In this document: positions 1 to 8,257 of the stretch, in pieces
Layout of the letters: every line of letters begins with the position of its first letter
Position numbering within the stretch: the stretch's first letter is position 1
Origin: CAVPGH01 sp046726955
GTDB lineage: Bacteria > Acidobacteriota > Vicinamibacteria > Fen-336
Length of the DNA: 12,200 nt
Reading direction: 5' to 3'
Assembly: GCA_046726955.1 (NCBI GenBank)
Contig: JBKPBQ010000207.1
Location: forward strand, 1-12,200
Program-made: the position numbers and the translations under genes
Notes under the pieces: model-generated
What the model was told of the DNA's origin: nothing
What the model saw: the letters and a program-made list of their open reading frames with translations, nothing else
Database searches by the model: none

Positions 1-1
1 A

Positions 2-3000
2 GGGGGCTCGGTGTACGTGTTCGTGCGATCCGCCGGCACCTGGACCCAGCAGCAGAAGCTCACGGCCCTCGACGGAGCGCCAGAGGATTCGTTCGGGCGC
101 TCCGTCTCGGTGTCCGGAGACGTCCTGCTCGTCGGCGCACCCGGAGTCGACAATGGACGCGGAATCGACGCCGGTGCCGCCTACGTGTTCGTGCGATCGG
201 GAACGACGTGGAGCGCACAGCAGAAGCTCGAGGCCCCGCTCGGCGCCGCCGGCGACGGACTCGGCGCTTCCGGGTCCGTTTCGGGACTTACGGCAGTGGT
301 CGGCGCGCCGGGCGACGAGAGCGGCGTGGGCTCGGCGCAGGTGTTCGTTCGCTCGGGGGCGACGTGGGCGGTGGAGCAGACGCTGACCGCATCTCCGCCG
401 CTGTACCAGGGCCACTTCGGCGCATCCGTTTCCGTCTCGGGAGACACGGTGGTGATCGGCGCTCCGGCTTTCTCCCTGCAGAACACCGGAGCCCACGTCT
501 TCGTGCGGACTGCGGGAGTCTGGACGCCGCAGCAGGTGCTGGCCCAGGGGTTCGGAGACTCCGCGGGGCAGTCAGTCTCCGTCTCCGGGGACACGATCGT
601 CGTCGGGGCCCTGGGGTCATCCGGCTACGTCGGGTGGGTCAATGTGTTCGGACGGTCCGGGGCCACCTGGAGCGGGGAAGCCACGCTGAGCGGGCAGCCG
701 ACGGAGCTCATGGGCTTCTCGGTTGCCGTCGACGGCGATACCGTCGTGGCGGGTGCGCCCTACCACGATGGGCCCACGGGATCGAACGCGGGGGAGGCGT
801 ACGTCCTCAGGAAGGTGGGTGGCCACTGGATCGTAGAGCAGAGGCTCGAGAAGCCCCTCGTTCTGGATTCGCCGGCGTTCGACAACTTCGCCTGGTCGGT
901 GGCCACGTCCGGCGACACGGCCGTCGTGGGTGCATACACCGACCGCACGCTCGGCAGCGCCTACACGGGCTCTGCTTACGTCTTCGTCGAGTCCGGCGGT
1001 CAGTGGGCCGAGCAGCAGAAGCTCATCGCTTCGGACCGGAAGGATCAGGACGGTTTCGGGTTCTCGGTGTCCGTCTCGGGCGAGACCCTCGTGGTGGGAG
1101 CCCCGCTCTGGGGGCCGTTCCACGACCCGATCGGGGGCGGCCCCGCGTACGGCGCCGTCTACGTGTTCGTCCGCAAGGGAGCGACGTGGACGGAGCAGCA
1201 GCGGCTCACCGCATCGGACATGGGACTCGGAGACTACTTCGGGACCTCGGTTGCCCTCCAGGGAGACACGCTCGTCGTCGGCGTCCCCGCCGACGATTCG
1301 TACAAGGGCTCCGCCTACATCTTCACGCGATCGGGCGAGACGTGGACCGAGACCCAGAAGCTCACCGCCGCCGAGCGGGTCGAGACTGCACAGTTCGGGC
1401 AGTCGATATCCCTCTCCGGCGACACCCTCCTCGTCGGTGCGCCCGCCGACGGCCCTCCTTCTGGAGACCGACCTGGGTCCGTCCGCGTGTTCGTGCGTTC
1501 CGGAGGAGCCTGGGCCGAGCAGCAGAGGCTCTCCCCGTCGGACGGCGCGGCGGGCGATTTCTTCGGGTTCTCCGTGTCCGTGGCCGGGAACACGGCGGTA
1601 GTGGGCGCGCAGCTCCACCGTCCCCATGGCGCCGCCTACGTGTTCGCGCGGTCGGGCTCGACGTGGAGCGAGGAGGCCATTCTCGGGCCGTCGAGCCCAC
1701 AGACCGCCGATCGCTTCGGTGTCTCCGTAGCCACGGACGGGGGGCGCGTGCTGGTGGGCACCGGCAACAGCGACCAGGCCCTGGGGAAGGGCTCCGCGTA
1801 CCTCTTCCTTCGGGAGTCGGGAACGTGGAGCGAGACGGCAAAGCTCGTCGCGTCGGATGGCGAGGACGGGGACGCTCTCGGCGCCTCGGTGGCCCTCTCC
1901 GACCGCACGATCCTTCTCGGGGCCCCGTTCGACGACACTCCCGGCGGCCCCGGGGCGGGATCGGCCCTCGTCTTCCCCGAAGCGGATCTGCAAGTAACGA
2001 AGACCGACGGAGTCACGAGCACGCACGCGGGGGCGACCGTCGCATACACCGTCACCGTTTCCAACAGGGGCCTCGACGGCGTGGCGGGGGCGAGGGTGCG
2101 GGACGTCCTTCCCTCGACACTCACCTGTTCGACGACGTGCGCGGGCGCGGGGGGAGCGGTGTGCACGCCGGGGCCGTTCGGAGGGAGCATCGACGACACC
2201 GTGACTCTCCCCCCCGGCCAGGCCGTCACATACACCTCGAGCTGCACGATCGCCGGATGGGCGGCAGGGCCGCTGTCGAACACCGCGGAGGTGACGCCGC
2301 CTTCGACCGTCGTCGACCGCGATCCCACGAATAACTCGGCGACGGACACCGATGTCGTTCACCCTACCGCCAACCTGGCCCTCGAACTGACGCGCTCGCC
2401 GGACTCCGTCGCACCGGGCGGGATCCTCGATTACCTGGTGGCGGTCACGAACCTCGGGCCTGCGCACTCTCCGGGAATGACGGTGACGACAGTCCTGCCC
2501 GCGGGCACATCGTTCGTCGCTTCCATCCCCGGGCCGGGCGCGTGCCACGCGCTGGGCGGAATGCTCGAGTGCGCGCTCGGCCCGCTGGCCCTGGGCGATA
2601 CCGGCACGGTGGCCGTGGAGGTGGCCGTGGACGCGGGAGCGCGGGGAGTGCTGAGCGCGACCGCGTCCGTGGTCGGGGACGAGCCCGACCTCGTGCCGGA
2701 GAACGACACGGCCATGGACACCGTGCTCGTGTCGGTGCCGAGCCGGTTCTACACGCTCCCGCCCTGCCGACTCGTCGATACGCGGCCGGCATCTGGCGCG
2801 CCGATCGGGGGCCCCGCGCTGGAGGCCCGGTCCATCCGCGTGCTCGCAGTCGCGAACGAGTGCGGGATCCCGAGCAGCGCCCAGGCCCTCGCCGTGAACG
2901 TCACCGTGACGGCACCCGGTGCGGACGGGAACTTGAGACTCTTCCCTGCGGGCCTCGCCCTCCCCCAGGTCTCCTCCGTCAACTACCGGACCGGCCAGAC

Positions 3001-3118
3001 GCGGGGGAGCAACGGCATCGTGGCCTTGAGCGACAATGCCGAGATCGCGGCCTACGTTTCCCAGTTACCGGGGACGACTGCGCACGTGATCGTCGACGTC
3101 ACGGGCTACTTCGAGTAA
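2..3118 (+). CDS. Exported FG-GAP repeat / DUF11 protein, 5' end outside window
   Basis: The reading frame is already open at base 2 (G-S-V-Y-V-F-V), inside a repeat, so the true start and any signal peptide lie upstream; the GTG at 11 is not a start. Residues are counted from that GTG. About 12 repeats of 50-60 residues run to about residue 656, each patterned 'YVFVRSG.TW..QQKL ... FG.SVSVSGDT.VVGAP'. This is the FG-GAP_2 type of beta-propeller repeat, without the Ca-binding DxDGxxD loop of integrin-type FG-GAPs. Two DUF11 beta-sandwich domains follow, at about 659-770 ('DLQVTKTDG') and 786-895 ('NLALELTRSPDSVAPG'). A C-terminal module runs from about 911 to 1035, starting 'RFYTLPPCRLVDTRP' and ending 'VIVDVTGYFE'; I recall it as recurrent in Acidobacteriota secreted proteins. 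The role is probably extracellular or surface; adhesion or structure is inference only. It ends 51 bases before uvrA with no visible terminator. Confidence 0.88.
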   Translation, partial: GGSVYVFVRSAGTWTQQQKLTALDGAPEDSFGRSVSVSGDVLLVGAPGVDNGRGIDAGAAYVFVRSGTTWSAQQKLEAPLGAAGDGLGASGSVSGLTAVVGAPGDESGVGSAQVFVRSGATWAVEQTLTASPPLYQGHFGASVSVSGDTVVIGAPAFSLQNTGAHVFVRTAGVWTPQQVLAQGFGDSAGQSVSVSGDTIVVGALGSSGYVGWVNVFGRSGATWSGEATLSGQPTELMGFSVAVDGDTVVAGAPYHDGPTGSNAGEAYVLRKVGGHWIVEQRLEKPLVLDSPAFDNFAWSVATSGDTAVVGAYTDRTLGSAYTGSAYVFVESGGQWAEQQKLIASDRKDQDGFGFSVSVSGETLVVGAPLWGPFHDPIGGGPAYGAVYVFVRKGATWTEQQRLTASDMGLGDYFGTSVALQGDTLVVGVPADDSYKGSAYIFTRSGETWTETQKLTAAERVETAQFGQSISLSGDTLLVGAPADGPPSGDRPGSVRVFVRSGGAWAEQQRLSPSDGAAGDFFGFSVSVAGNTAVVGAQLHRPHGAAYVFARSGSTWSEEAILGPSSPQTADRFGVSVATDGGRVLVGTGNSDQALGKGSAYLFLRESGTWSETAKLVASDGEDGDALGASVALSDRTILLGAPFDDTPGGPGAGSALVFPEADLQVTKTDGVTSTHAGATVAYTVTVSNRGLDGVAGARVRDVLPSTLTCSTTCAGAGGAVCTPGPFGGSIDDTVTLPPGQAVTYTSSCTIAGWAAGPLSNTAEVTPPSTVVDRDPTNNSATDTDVVHPTANLALELTRSPDSVAPGGILDYLVAVTNLGPAHSPGMTVTTVLPAGTSFVASIPGPGACHALGGMLECALGPLALGDTGTVAVEVAVDAGARGVLSATASVVGDEPDLVPENDTAMDTVLVSVPSRFYTLPPCRLVDTRPASGAPIGGPALEARSIRVLAVANECGIPSSAQALAVNVTVTAPGADGNLRLFPAGLALPQVSSVNYRTGQTRGSNGIVALSDNAEIAAYVSQLPGTTAHVIVDVTGYFE
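8..1978 (+). repeat. Tandem FG-GAP coding repeats (about 12 units)
   Basis: At the DNA level the repeats recur about every 150-180 bases. Each begins near a 'tacgtgttcgt' motif (tyrosine-valine-phenylalanine-valine), followed by 'acgtgga', 'cagcagaagct' and 'gtctcgggagacac'. Units vary in sequence and length, and units 4, 5, 6 and 11 are the most divergent. The array is therefore diverged protein repeats, not recent exact duplication. The first visible unit is cut by the window edge, so the total number is unknown. Confidence 0.8.
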
Positions 3119-3149
3119 CCCGGCTCACAGCGGTCGTTCGTGGCGGGCA

Positions 3150-3158
3150 TGGTAATAT
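3150..3158 (+). promoter_or_regulatory. Possible extended -10 element before uvrA
   Basis: TGG followed by TAATAT (3153-3158) resembles a TGn-extended -10 hexamer, with 4 of 6 matches to TATAAT. No good -35 is visible. Transcription would start near 3165, leaving almost no leader before the ATG at 3170. This is only a motif match in a 51-base gap. uvrA could equally be read from an upstream promoter. Confidence 0.25.
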
Positions 3159-3159
3159 C

Positions 3160-3164
3160 AGGGG
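3160..3164 (+). promoter_or_regulatory. Ribosome binding site deciding the uvrA start
   Basis: AGGGG lies 5 bases before the ATG at 3170. This and the family N-terminus favour that ATG over the in-frame GTG at 3140 or ATG at 3149. Confidence 0.5.
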
Positions 3165-3169
3165 TTGCC

Positions 3170-5944
3170 ATGCCGACGGAAATCGTCGCTCGGGGAGTCC
3201 GAGTCCACAACCTGAAGGGAGTCGACGTCTCCGTCCCCACCCGCAAGCTCGTGGTGGTGACGGGGGTGTCCGGATCCGGCAAGAGCAGCCTTGCCTTCGA
3301 CACGTTCTACGCCGAGGGCCAGCGCCGCTACGTGGAGAGCCTGTCCGCCTACGCCCGGCAGTTCCTGGAGCGGATGGAAAAGCCCGCCCTGGACGCCCTT
3401 GACGGGATCTGCCCGGCCATCGCCATCAAGCAGCGGAGCCCCTCCCGCAACCCCCGGTCCACGGTGGCGACGAGCCCCGAGATCCACGACCACCTGCGCA
3501 TCCTCTTCGCCCGCATCGGCCGGACGATCTGCGACGCCTGCGGGGAGGAGGTCCAGCGGGACACCGCCGGCTCGGCGGCGGACCGGCTCCTCGGTCTGCC
3601 CGAGGGGGCGCGGCTCTCGGTGGCCTTCCCGGTGGCGGTGGGGGGGACGCCGCTCCCGGACCTCCTGGACAGCCTCCAGAAGAAGGGCTTCGCGCGTCTG
3701 CTGCGGGACGGCGAGACCGTGATGGCCGAGGATGCGCTCGCTTCTTCGGAGGACCTCGGCGAGGCCCTCCTCGTGCTCGTCGACCGGCTGGCGGTGGGCG
3801 GCGACATCCGGTCGCGGCTCGTGGACTCGCTGGAGACCGCCTTCCGCGAGGGCTCCGGGCAGGCGGTGGCCGTCGTCAAGGACGGCCCGACGCTGCGCTT
3901 CTCCGAGCGCTTCGAGTGCGCGCGCTGCGCGCGGACCTTCCTCGAGCCCCAGCCGCGCCTCTTTTCCTTCAACAACCCCTTCGGGGCCTGCCCGGGCTGC
4001 CACGGCTTCGGCAACCTCATCGAGGTCGACCTCGACCTCGTCGTGCCCAACAAGGAAAAGAGCCTCGCCGATGGCGCGATCGAGCCCTGGAGCAAGCCGC
4101 ACTATCGCGGGCAGCAGGCCGAGCTGCGGCGCTTCGCCCGGCGGCGGGGCATCCCCGTGGACCGTCCGTGGTCCCGCCTCGACGAGGCGCAGCGCCGGCA
4201 GGTGCTCGAAGGCGACGAGGAGTTCTCGGGCGTCCTCGGCTTCTTCCGCTGGCTCGAGGCCAAGAAGTACAAGGTCCAGGTGCGGGCCTTCCTCTCCCGC
4301 TATCGCGGCTACCAGGAGTGCCCCTCATGCCACGGCAGCCGCCTGCGGCCCGAAGCCCTCCGAGTGAAGGTGGGCGGCCAGAGCCTCGACGAGGTCTCCG
4401 GCCTTGCGGTTCGCGACGCGCGTCGCTTCTTCGCGAGCCTCGTGCTCGAGGACGCCGAGAAAACCGTGGCGAGCAAGGTCCTCTACGAGATCGACCGCCG
4501 GCTCGGCTTCCTCGCCGACGTGGGCCTCGACTACCTGACGCTGAACCGTCCCTCGGGGACCCTTTCCGGCGGCGAGGCCCAACGCATCGCCCTCGCCACC
4601 GCGCTCGGCACCGGCCTCGTGGGGACGCTCTACGTGCTCGACGAGCCCTCGGTGGGGTTGCACCCGCGCGACACGGAACGGCTGATCGGAATCCTTCGCG
4701 CGCTCCGCGACCAGGGCAACACGGTCCTTCTGGTAGAGCACGACCCTGCGATCATGCGCTCGGCGGACCACATCATCGATCTCGGGCCGGGGGCGGGAGA
4801 GCAGGGCGGGCGCGTCGTCTTCCAGGGTAGCTTCCCGGCTCTCCTCGCGGACGGCCGCAGCCTGACCGGCAAGTACCTCCGGGGCGACCTGCGCATCGCC
4901 GTCCCTCCCAAGCGTCGGCGCGGGAACAACCTCTCGCTGGTCGTGAAGGGGGCCTGCATCCACAACCTCAAGGGGATCGACGTGAAGATCCCGCTGGGTG
5001 CGCTCACCGTGGTCACCGGCGTCTCGGGGTCCGGCAAGTCGACGCTCGTGCACGACGTGATCTGCGCCGCGCTCCAGCGCCGCGGCCGGAGGGTCGAGCT
5101 GCCCGGAGGCACGATCGTCGAGGGCGTCGAGTTCGTGGACGAGGTCGAGGTGGTGGACCAGTCGCCGATCGGCCGCAGCCCGCGCTCGAACCCCGTGACC
5201 TACCTGAAGGCCTTCGACGGGATCCGGGAGCTCTTCGCCGCGACGGCCGACGCGCGCGAGCGCGGCCTCGACGGCAGCCACTTCTCCTTCAACGTCGCCG
5301 GCGGGCGCTGCGAGTCGTGCGGGGGAGACGGGCAGATCCGCGTGGACATGCAGTTCCTGGCCGACGTCTTCCTCGTGTGCGAGGGGTGCGGGGGCCGGCG
5401 CTATCGGCCGCCCGTCCTCGAGGTCCGCTATCGCGGCAAGACGATCGACCAGGTGCTGGACATGACTGTCCACGAGGCGCTCCACTTCTTCGCCGGGCAA
5501 GCCAAGGTCACGCGGCGGCTGAAGGTGCTGGAGCAGATCGGGCTCGGCTACCTCCGCCTGGGGCAGCCCGCGAATACGCTCTCGGGGGGCGAGGCGCAGC
5601 GCGTCAAGCTCGCCTCGCAGCTCCTGCGGCGGCCCGGGCCCCGCGTACTGTACGTGCTCGACGAGCCGACGACCGGTCTCCACCAGGGCGACGTCAACGA
5701 GCTGCTCGGCTGCCTGCAGCGGCTGCTCGACGCAGGAGCGAGCCTGCTCGTGATCGAGCACAACCTCGACGTGATCAAGCAGGCGGACTGGGTGATCGAC
5801 CTCGGGCCGGAGGGCGGGACCGACGGCGGCCACCTCGTGTTCCAGGGAACGCCCGAGGCCGTCGCCGCCCAGGGGCGAGGGCTCACCGCCCCGTACCTCC
5901 GCACCGCGCTCAACGGAAAAATTTCGCACTCGACCGGCCGATAG
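3170..5944 (+). CDS. uvrA: Excinuclease ABC subunit A (UvrA)
   Basis: UvrA is the DNA-damage-recognising ATPase of UvrABC nucleotide excision repair. It dimerises, loads UvrB at lesions and acts on DNA in the cytoplasm. From the ATG at 3170 it is 924 residues, close to the usual 940. The N-terminus 'EIVARGVRVHNLKGVDV' aligns with the E. coli start. ATPase 1: Walker A GVSGSGKS at 32-39, signature LSGGEAQR at 465-472, Walker B with D491-E-P. ATPase 2: Walker A at 617-624, signature LSGGEAQR from 804, Walker B with D831-E-P. Two zinc modules are intact: C250/C253/C274/C277 and C714/C717/C737/C740. Further CxxC pairs at 121/124 and 384/387 could form a third. The 'YVESLSAYARQFLERMEKP' and 'QSPIGRSPRSNP' blocks are typical. 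The first signature continues 'IALATALGTGLVG' where E. coli has IRLASQIGAGLVG. It appears complete. Confidence 0.97.
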   Translation: MPTEIVARGVRVHNLKGVDVSVPTRKLVVVTGVSGSGKSSLAFDTFYAEGQRRYVESLSAYARQFLERMEKPALDALDGICPAIAIKQRSPSRNPRSTVATSPEIHDHLRILFARIGRTICDACGEEVQRDTAGSAADRLLGLPEGARLSVAFPVAVGGTPLPDLLDSLQKKGFARLLRDGETVMAEDALASSEDLGEALLVLVDRLAVGGDIRSRLVDSLETAFREGSGQAVAVVKDGPTLRFSERFECARCARTFLEPQPRLFSFNNPFGACPGCHGFGNLIEVDLDLVVPNKEKSLADGAIEPWSKPHYRGQQAELRRFARRRGIPVDRPWSRLDEAQRRQVLEGDEEFSGVLGFFRWLEAKKYKVQVRAFLSRYRGYQECPSCHGSRLRPEALRVKVGGQSLDEVSGLAVRDARRFFASLVLEDAEKTVASKVLYEIDRRLGFLADVGLDYLTLNRPSGTLSGGEAQRIALATALGTGLVGTLYVLDEPSVGLHPRDTERLIGILRALRDQGNTVLLVEHDPAIMRSADHIIDLGPGAGEQGGRVVFQGSFPALLADGRSLTGKYLRGDLRIAVPPKRRRGNNLSLVVKGACIHNLKGIDVKIPLGALTVVTGVSGSGKSTLVHDVICAALQRRGRRVELPGGTIVEGVEFVDEVEVVDQSPIGRSPRSNPVTYLKAFDGIRELFAATADARERGLDGSHFSFNVAGGRCESCGGDGQIRVDMQFLADVFLVCEGCGGRRYRPPVLEVRYRGKTIDQVLDMTVHEALHFFAGQAKVTRRLKVLEQIGLGYLRLGQPANTLSGGEAQRVKLASQLLRRPGPRVLYVLDEPTTGLHQGDVNELLGCLQRLLDAGASLLVIEHNLDVIKQADWVIDLGPEGGTDGGHLVFQGTPEAVAAQGRGLTAPYLRTALNGKISHSTGR

Positions 5945-5979
5945 CCGCTTCGATTCGGACCAGCGCGGGCGGGCGGATC

Positions 5980-5988
5980 TGCTATCAT
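5980..5988 (+). promoter_or_regulatory. Possible extended -10 of a leaderless transcript
   Basis: TGC followed by TATCAT (5983-5988) matches an extended -10, 5 of 6 to TATAAT. It ends only 8 bases before the ATG at 5997, so the transcript would begin at or next to the start codon. The bases between are pyrimidine-rich, with no Shine-Dalgarno sequence. No -35 was found at normal spacing. Confidence 0.35.
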
Positions 5989-5996
5989 CCCCGGCC

Positions 5997-7322
5997 ATGT
6001 CCAGGACTTGCGCCCTCTTCGGCGCAGGGCGCCTCGCGGCGGCCCTGCTGGCCGGCGTCTGTCTCGTCCCGGCGGCGTGGGCGGCCAAGCCCTCGTTCGC
6101 CGACCTCGTCGCCAACCTCAAGAGCCCGACCGCCAAGACGCGCGCGGAAGCGGCCGCCGCGCTCGGGAAGAGCCGACGTCGCGAGGCCGTCGCTCCGCTC
6201 TCGGCCCTCGTGCGCGATCCCGAGGTCAAGGTGCGGATGGAGGTCGTGCGCGCCCTCGGTCAGATCCGCGACCTCGAGGCCGTTCCTGCGCTCGTCACGT
6301 CCCTGCAGGACGGCGACGCGCAGATCCGCGAAGAGGCGCTCGGGACGGTGGTCGAGCTGTATGCTGAGCGTGATCGCACCGGGCCGGTGGAGCGATTCCT
6401 CGACACGTTCTCGGACGAGTACGACCGCGCGTCCGTGCCGCCGCTGACTCCCGTGGATCCTTCCGTGATCACCGCCATCGGAGCCTCGCTGCACGACGAG
6501 CAGAAGTCGATCCGGCAGGAGGCCGCGCTCGCCCTCGGCATCCTCGACGGCCGAGCCGCGATGCGCGACCTGCAGGCAGCGCTGCAGGATCCTGACTCCG
6601 GCGTCCGAGGCGCCGCGGCCACGGCGATCGGCAAGATCGGCACGGAGGCCGACGGGCGGGCGCTCATCCCCTTGCTCGGCGACGAGTCGGGCGAAGTCAA
6701 GAACCGCACGCTCCAGGCCCTGGGGACGCTGCGCGTGCGCGAGGCGGGAACCCCCCTCCGCGAGGCCTTCGAGAACAATCGGCGGAATGCCTACGGCTTT
6801 CGCGTTCTCACCTGCCTGAGCCGAATCGCCGACCCGGCGCAACAGGACCTCTTCCGGGAGCTGCTCCAGGACCCCGATCCCGAACGGCGCCGCCTCGCGA
6901 TCGAGGGCCTGGCCCGCATCTCCGACGCCTCGGTGCTTCCCGCGTTCAAGAAGGACTACCAACGGGAGAGCAGCCCCGAGCTCAAGCTGGCCTACAACTT
7001 CGCCATGACGCGGCTCGGCGATCGCGCCTTCATCGACTCGATAGCACTGGCGCTGGCCGGGCCCCTCGCCAAGCCAGCTCGGGCGTACCTGCTGGAGCTG
7101 GGGCCGGGGATCCTGCCCGACGTCTATCCGTACCTGAACGACCCCAACGCCGAGGTGCGAGCGTCGCTCTGCGACGTGATCGCGCAGCTCGGCGACCCCG
7201 CAGCCATCCCGAAGCTGGAGCCGCTCTTGAGCGACCCCAACTCGAAGGTCGCGGACCGGGCGAACCGGGCGGTGGAGCTCCTGAAGCGCAGCGGGAAGGC
7301 GGGCGCGGGAGCTCGGACGTGA
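5997..7322 (+). CDS. Exported HEAT-repeat protein
   Basis: 441 residues. The start at ATG 5997 gives a good Sec signal peptide: R3 and R12, a hydrophobic stretch at about 13-27 (LAAALLAGVCLVPAA), and cleavage expected after A29 or A30 (AWA-AK). The rest is helical HEAT/PBS-lyase-type repeats of about 30 residues. Examples are 'TRAEAAAALGKSRRREAVAP', 'VRMEVVRALGQIRDLEAVP', 'IRQEAALALGILDG', 'VRGAAATAIGKIGTEADG' and 'VRASLCDVIAQLGDPAAIP'. Such superhelical scaffolds bind other proteins; the partner and function here are unknown. PBS-lyase-like repeats do not imply phycobilin chemistry. It follows uvrA by 52 bases and overlaps the next gene by 4. Location is probably periplasmic. Confidence 0.88.
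   Translation: MSRTCALFGAGRLAAALLAGVCLVPAAWAAKPSFADLVANLKSPTAKTRAEAAAALGKSRRREAVAPLSALVRDPEVKVRMEVVRALGQIRDLEAVPALVTSLQDGDAQIREEALGTVVELYAERDRTGPVERFLDTFSDEYDRASVPPLTPVDPSVITAIGASLHDEQKSIRQEAALALGILDGRAAMRDLQAALQDPDSGVRGAAATAIGKIGTEADGRALIPLLGDESGEVKNRTLQALGTLRVREAGTPLREAFENNRRNAYGFRVLTCLSRIADPAQQDLFRELLQDPDPERRRLAIEGLARISDASVLPAFKKDYQRESSPELKLAYNFAMTRLGDRAFIDSIALALAGPLAKPARAYLLELGPGILPDVYPYLNDPNAEVRASLCDVIAQLGDPAAIPKLEPLLSDPNSKVADRANRAVELLKRSGKAGAGART
7307..7311 (+). promoter_or_regulatory. Ribosome binding site for the TPR gene
   Basis: GGGAG lies 7 bases before the GTG at 7319, inside the end of the HEAT gene. It supports a GTG start that overlaps the upstream TGA. Confidence 0.5.
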
Positions 7323-8257
7323 GGCGAGGGGCGCTCCGCGCCCTCGTTTGTCTGCTCTGCTTCGCCTGCCGCAAGGGCGGCTCCGAGGCCCAGGGTCCCG
7401 CCGACTCGCTCGCGGAAGTGCGCACGCTCGTGGAGAGCGGCCAGCTCGACGAGGCGCTGGCCCGGCTGCAGTCGAACGGCGAGCCCGAGGCGCTCTATCT
7501 GCAGGGCCTGGCCTGGGCGCGCAAGGCGGAGAAGGCGCCCATCCCTACACCCGTGCCGGGCGGAACGGCGCTTCCGGAGTGGAAGCCCGAGGAGATTCGC
7601 GCCATCGACTTCCTCGAGCGCGCGACGGCGGCTCGACCGGATCTGGCCGTAGCGCACCTCGCGCTCGCCCAGGTCCTCGCGCCGCACGCGCTCGCTCACG
7701 CCGAGCGTGAGACGACGGCCGCCGCGGCGCGCCGTCACAAGGGGAAGGCGCCGGAGCCGCCGGCTCCAGTGGCGGCCGAGGGGCCCGACGCGAGCCCGGA
7801 GCGCGTCGTCCGGGAGTACCAGCAGGCCGCCCAGGGGGATCCGGCGTCGAAGGCGCCGGTGGAGGCGCTCATCGACTTCGCCACGCGCGCGGGACGGATC
7901 GCCGACGCGGAGGCGGGCTACCTGGAGCTGCAGAAGCGCGTGCGCGAGCGGCCGGAGCCGTTCATCGCCTACGGCGACTTCCTCCGGGACAAGAAGCAGG
8001 ACACCGACGGCGCCATCGCGCAGTACCGGCAGGCGCTCATCTGGCGGCCCGACGACGACGACACCCGCGGCAAGATCGCGGACATCTACATCGCCCAGGC
8101 CCGCGCGCACGTGGACGCGCGCGAGTACGCCACGGCCGACGCGCGGCTGCACGAGGCGGAGAAGTACGTCACCGACAAGTCCTCGCCGGTGGGCCAGCGT
8201 CTACAGGAGCAGCAGACCTTCCTCGCCCAGATCCGAGGCCGATCTCCCGGCCGCTAA
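7319..8257 (+). CDS. TPR-repeat protein, probable lipoprotein or exported
   Basis: 312 residues from a GTG that overlaps the TGA of the HEAT gene (GTGA), which suggests translational coupling. The N-terminus 'MRRGALRALVCLLCFACRKGG' has arginines, a short hydrophobic core and a cysteine at 17. The lipobox (C-F-A-C) is non-canonical at -3, so lipidation is likely but not certain. Degenerate TPR helices follow: 'LVESGQLDEALARLQ', 'AIDFLERATAARPDLAVAHLALAQVLAP', 'VVREYQQAAQGDPASKAPVEALIDFATRAG' and 'GAIAQYRQALIWRPDDDDTRGKIADIYI'. A proline/alanine-rich linker lies around residues 138-160. With the HEAT protein it probably forms an envelope scaffold pair; the process is unknown. Its stop overlaps the stop of the convergent lipoprotein gene. 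Confidence 0.85.
   Translation: MRRGALRALVCLLCFACRKGGSEAQGPADSLAEVRTLVESGQLDEALARLQSNGEPEALYLQGLAWARKAEKAPIPTPVPGGTALPEWKPEEIRAIDFLERATAARPDLAVAHLALAQVLAPHALAHAERETTAAAARRHKGKAPEPPAPVAAEGPDASPERVVREYQQAAQGDPASKAPVEALIDFATRAGRIADAEAGYLELQKRVRERPEPFIAYGDFLRDKKQDTDGAIAQYRQALIWRPDDDDTRGKIADIYIAQARAHVDAREYATADARLHEAEKYVTDKSSPVGQRLQEQQTFLAQIRGRSPGR

Noticed and set aside
617..2548. Long minus-strand open frame (643 codons) across the FG-GAP gene
   Set aside because: It is arginine/glycine-rich with no recognisable domain, and lies antisense to clear repeats. GC-rich codon bias keeps such frames open.
4325..6229. Long minus-strand open frame (634 codons) across uvrA and the HEAT gene start
   Set aside because: It runs antisense to invariant UvrA motifs and across a gene boundary. 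Its composition is that of a shadow frame.
5997..7322. HEAT protein as a phycobilisome lyase, suggested by PBS-lyase-type repeats
   Set aside because: The repeats are a generic scaffold. There is a signal peptide, and no phycobiliprotein or photosynthesis gene is nearby.
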